This document shows, piece by piece, positions 60,843 through 64,000 of a DNA stretch of 64,000 bases (the first letter of the stretch is position 1; every line of letters starts with the position of its first letter). The notes beneath the pieces are model-generated. The model saw only the letters and a list, made by a program, of their open reading frames with translations, was not told the DNA's origin and did not search any database. The position numbers were made by a program, and so were the translations under genes. This DNA comes from Mangifera indica (Eukaryota > Streptophyta > Magnoliopsida > Sapindales > Anacardiaceae): positions 11,468,668 through 11,532,667 of the forward strand of contig NC_058140.1 in NCBI RefSeq assembly GCF_011075055.1, read 5' to 3'.

Positions 60843-61440
60843 TAGAATTTGAATTTCAGTTTCATTTTTTCAAATTTCATCATTTTAAGATTTATCGACT
60901 CATATTTTCATATTTCTAAACGATTTCTCAATTGTTGACATTCTAGGGTATTTTAATGCGTATAATTCAAATTTCAATTCTGTTTTTTTTATTTTCGCTA
61001 TTTTCAGATATATCAACTCGTATTTTTTAGATTTCTGAGAGATTTCTTAATTGTTGATATTCTAGGGTATTTCAACACATAGAATTCGAATTTCAGTTCT
61101 GTTTTTTTGAATTTTATCATTTTAGAATATATTGACTTGTATTTTTTAGATTTTCGAACGATTTTTTTATCATTGACATTCGAAGGTATTTCAATATATA
61201 GAATTTGAATTTTAGTTTTGTTTTTTTAAAATTTTGTCATTTTAGGATATATCGACTCATATTTTTAGATTTTTTAATAATTTTTTGATTGTTGAGACAT
61301 TTTAGGGTATTTTTATGTGTAGATTTCAAATTTCATTTCTGTTTTGATTGTTTTTCTATATTTTGTCTTTCTATGTTATCTTTTTATGTTTTTTTTATTT
61401 GTCATTTTCACATTTGTCTATATATCTGTTTTTTATAAAA
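60843..61440. repeat. Tandem array of about 118-bp AT-rich units, five copies
   Basis: AGAATTTGAATTTCAGTT-type anchors occur at about 60,845, 60,962, 61,080, 61,199 and 61,320. Units also share TATATCGACTC-TATTTTTAGATTT, GATTTCT-AATTGTTGA and ATTCTAGGGTATTT. Copies are diverged. No coding potential. Confidence 0.75.
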
Positions 61441-61489
61441 TTCTTACCAATTTTAAAAAAATTTTGCAGAATATTTCTCATAAAAAGAA

Positions 61490-62341
61490 GGCCAAAGGAC
61501 TATTTCCCACCCAAGGTATGCTTTTTTTCCAAATTCTCTCCGTTAACTTTGAAAATCCCATTTAACCACCCATGGGTTGTTCAACTTAACTGAATCCTTT
61601 AATCATATTATTTTCCCCTTAAACCCTAAAAACTAACACTTTCCCCTCAAACCCAAGTTTTCAAAAACTGTATTTTCCTCCATTAGGGTTTTCAAACCTT
61701 CAGATCTAATTTTTTTGACGATGACCAACGATCTCCAAGCACTTACTCTCTCTCTCCTTCCGGCCCCTCCCTCCAGCCATACACTTCCAACGTTGTATAA
61801 CGTTGTCGTCGACAAAGACAACACGTCTTCGTCGAGACGAAGACGACGTCTTCGTCAACGATGAAGACTCTTTTTTAATGAAGAGTCTTCGTCATCGACG
61901 CAAACTTCATCTTGGTCTCTGAAAGAAGACGATTTGTCTTCATCTCGATGAAGATGTGTCATCTTCATTGATGACGACGCTTAGGAGGGAAAGACGTCGC
62001 ACGGTCAGAAAGAGGAGACACTGAGGAGAAAGAAATGTCGCTTGGAGATCATCGGTCATTGTCAAAAAATTCAATCCAAAAGTTTGAAAACCCTAGGGGG
62101 AAAAATGTTGTTTTTGAAAACTTGAGTTGGGAGAAAATTATTAGTTGTTAGGGTTTAGAGGTAAAAAAGAAATTAAATATAAGTTTATTTTTAATATTAT
62201 AGATAAAATAATGATTTTACTTTTGAATCCGTCAACTGACTTTTTTTTAACAGGCCATAGGTAGGTAAATAGGCTTTTCAAAGTTAATGGGGGGAATTTT
62301 GGAAAAAAAGCATACCTTGGGTGGGAAATAGTCCTTTAGCC
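61490..62341. mobile_element. GGCCAAA-TIR element, copy 12 (Mutator-like MITE)
   Basis: Ends are GGCCAAAGGACTATTTCCCA and, inverted, GGCTAAAGGACTATTTCCCA. The exact 9-bp direct repeat TAAAAAGAA flanks it (61,481-61,489 and 62,342-62,350). The middle 61,800-61,990 is dense in CGTCTTCGTC/GACGAAGACG inverted repeats. Confidence 0.9.
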
Positions 62342-62410
62342 TAAAAAGAAACATGTTAAAGGCAAGTTAAGAATCCTAGACGAGTTGAGACACTTTCAAG
62401 TAGAGGTTAT

Positions 62411-63960
62411 ATGCTTATACAACACACCACCATGTCCAAGATTTGGTCAACACTGACCCTGGATCAATTTCGACTGTTTGAGAGGATATGTTTTGAGTAT
62501 CTCCTTTGTCTACCCAATATCAATTTTTCAGAGTATTGGTGCATGCATTTTTCCTACAACAGCTACAGCAGCCCTCCGTTAGAGATGAGTTATGGTTTAG
62601 GGTTAACAGGGTTGATGTGAGATTCAACCCGTTCGAGTTTTCCTTTATGACAGGGCTATTATTTAACTAACTCACTGCACTTTCATCGTATATTCCCTAC
62701 TCATCCAGCATAGGATTAGAGATATCAACTTTCGAGGTTGTCTAAAGATGCAGTATCACGACATCGAGTATACTTTTTTGGCTAGACCATGGAGGGATGA
62801 TAATATTGACACCGTCAAGATGACTTTACTGTATTGTCTACATATAATATTGTTAGGGAATGATTTACAAAAGAAATTATCTACCAAATATTTATAGTTA
62901 GTTGATCATCTAGATAGATTTAATTTCTATCCCTAGGGTATTACAGTGTGACAGATGACGTACGAGTCAATATCACAGGCGAGTGATAGAGTCTACTCTA
63001 GACGGATGCCTAAAATACGTAAATATGACCTCTACGGATTTTCTTTTACATTCAAGGTAAGTTTATATTTATTGATTATATATATTAATTGGCAAAAATA
63101 CAAATTGATTTATTTTAATCATTATTGATTATATTGTAGTATGGGATATTTTGTAGTAAGTTAGGGTTAATATGATTGATATCTATACATCTCTACGGAT
63201 GTTTAGGTGGCATACTTGGGGTTAATTAAGTTAATTGATTCATTAAATATTGTAATTATGTTGAATTATATATCTTAATGAATAGGATCATGTCACATTC
63301 TCGTTTCATTCGTCACCAATTAAGGAGGCTAAACCATGGTATGCGGACATTTGTGAGTACACTGGTATGTCGGATTCGTATTCCTCCTCATTGTCTTCGA
63401 TGTCTCTTTCGATAGGGTTTCTCCTGTCATGCCACCTTCAAATATATTAGTCAGTACTCTAGGGACATTTAAGGAGCCTATTCAACCCCCTGTTAGAGGA
63501 GCCTTCAAGTCCCCTGGTAGTTCAGACTACAGCGGCCGACACTATAGACCTTCTTGGGGTTGAAAACTATGTCACCTATCCTGCCACATAGGAGTGTCCC
63601 CCGTCTGCATCACCCACTATATCCATAGCTGATGTTGTATTAGCGCACTAGGCACTATGATTTTATGTGAGATTTCCTATTTTCGCAAAGAGGTGTCTTT
63701 GCAGATGACGTGATTACGCGACGATGTGTCTTTTCAATGACTCGATTAGAGGATCATCTGACTCATTTGGAGAAAATCGTCACACGTACATGTTGAGCTC
63801 CAATCAATCAAGTTATAAAGCCACATCTCATTTATTCTTTATAAAAATTGTATTTTGTTGTTGCTCTAATATCTATTTCAACTTTGTCTAGGGTATGCAC
63901 GACAATATTGGGATGACTTCTCCTATTGATAGGTCAATTTCATCCCATTACTCACATGAG
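62411..63960 (+). pseudogene. DUF1985-type (Ulp1-cargo family) gene, 5' part, truncated by the window end
   Basis: From about 62,429 a frame reads LDQFRLFERICFEYLLCLPN, an N-terminal segment of DUF1985 proteins. After a frame shift near 62,580, DELWFRVNRVDVRFNPFEFS and MTGLLF follow (to about 62,660), the same motif as in the 10-kb cargo gene. Then FNFYPWGI and YDLYGFSFTFK end at a good donor (AAG/GTAAGT, 63,056-63,062). Later possible exons, after AATGAATAG/G (about 63,283) and GTCTAG/G (about 63,892), encode acidic or unassigned peptides. Stops and frame changes between the motifs indicate decay. The peptidase end, if any, lies right of the window. Confidence 0.7.
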
Positions 63961-64000
63961 GTTTGTATTTAATTTCTTAGAGATATTTAATGTTAAATGT

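Noticed and set aside
1..64000. tRNA, rRNA or other structured RNA genes
   Set aside because: Read by eye on both strands, nothing with a convincing tRNA B-box/acceptor pairing or rRNA signature was found; a covariance-model scan would be decisive.

Overview
The window is repeat-rich nuclear DNA of a flowering plant, most likely a eudicot. Genes carry GT-AG introns, the DNA is AT-rich, and the gene families are plant ones: the isoflavone reductase/PCBER family, an RER1 sorting receptor, Ty1-copia, MULE and hAT elements, and plant-specific DUF1985-Ulp1 transposon cargo. I cannot name the species.

Layout. 1-724: one end of a hAT transposon on the minus strand, running off the window. 2.9-10.5 kb: remains of a Mutator-like element (MULE) with a decayed transposase (+) and a convergent, decayed DUF1985-Ulp1 (C48 peptidase) cargo gene (-). 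The cargo's middle is a tandem array of about 305-bp units, each holding two phase-0 mini-exons. 11,359-13,637: a 2.3-kb solo LTR with exact 5-bp TSD. 13.7-20.2 kb: no genes, a chain of non-autonomous TIR elements and a small TRIM-like solo LTR. 20.4-23.0 kb: an intact RER1 gene (+, 194 aa). 24.4-26.4 kb: an inverted, promoterless copy of it (-) whose first-intron donor has changed from GT to GA. 28.2-34.1 kb: an SPB1/FtsJ rRNA-methyltransferase pseudogene (+) with 11 recognisable exons, split in its first exon by a 769-bp MITE.

34.5-60.4 kb: a minus-strand cluster of isoflavone-reductase/PCBER-like reductase genes. Four copies are intact in sequence (B 36.5-37.7, C 42.7-44.4, D 49.8-51.4, E 58.6-60.3 kb). 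Each has five exons of 183, 135, 238, 204 and 167 bp and encodes 308 aa. One more copy is clearly broken (A 34.5-36.1 kb), and there are three remnants (41.8-42.3, 55.7-57.0 and 58.05-58.2 kb). The spacers hold a copia element deleted down to gag (51.6-54.1 kb), duplicated unrecognised gene fragments and more TIR elements. The right edge (62.4-64.0 kb) is the start of a second DUF1985-type gene on the plus strand.

A recurring theme is one family of 0.45-1.4 kb non-autonomous TIR elements (ends of the form GGCCAAAnGACTATTTCCCACCC). I count twelve. Seven are flanked by 9-bp direct repeats that I could read as exact matches and three by repeats with one or two mismatches, which places them with Mutator-like elements. 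One of them broke SPB1, and another has a paralogous empty site within the window.

The four intact reductases would make cytosolic NADPH-dependent phenylpropanoid or lignan reductases. RER1 acts in Golgi-to-ER retrieval and is unrelated. I found no tRNA, rRNA or CRISPR array.
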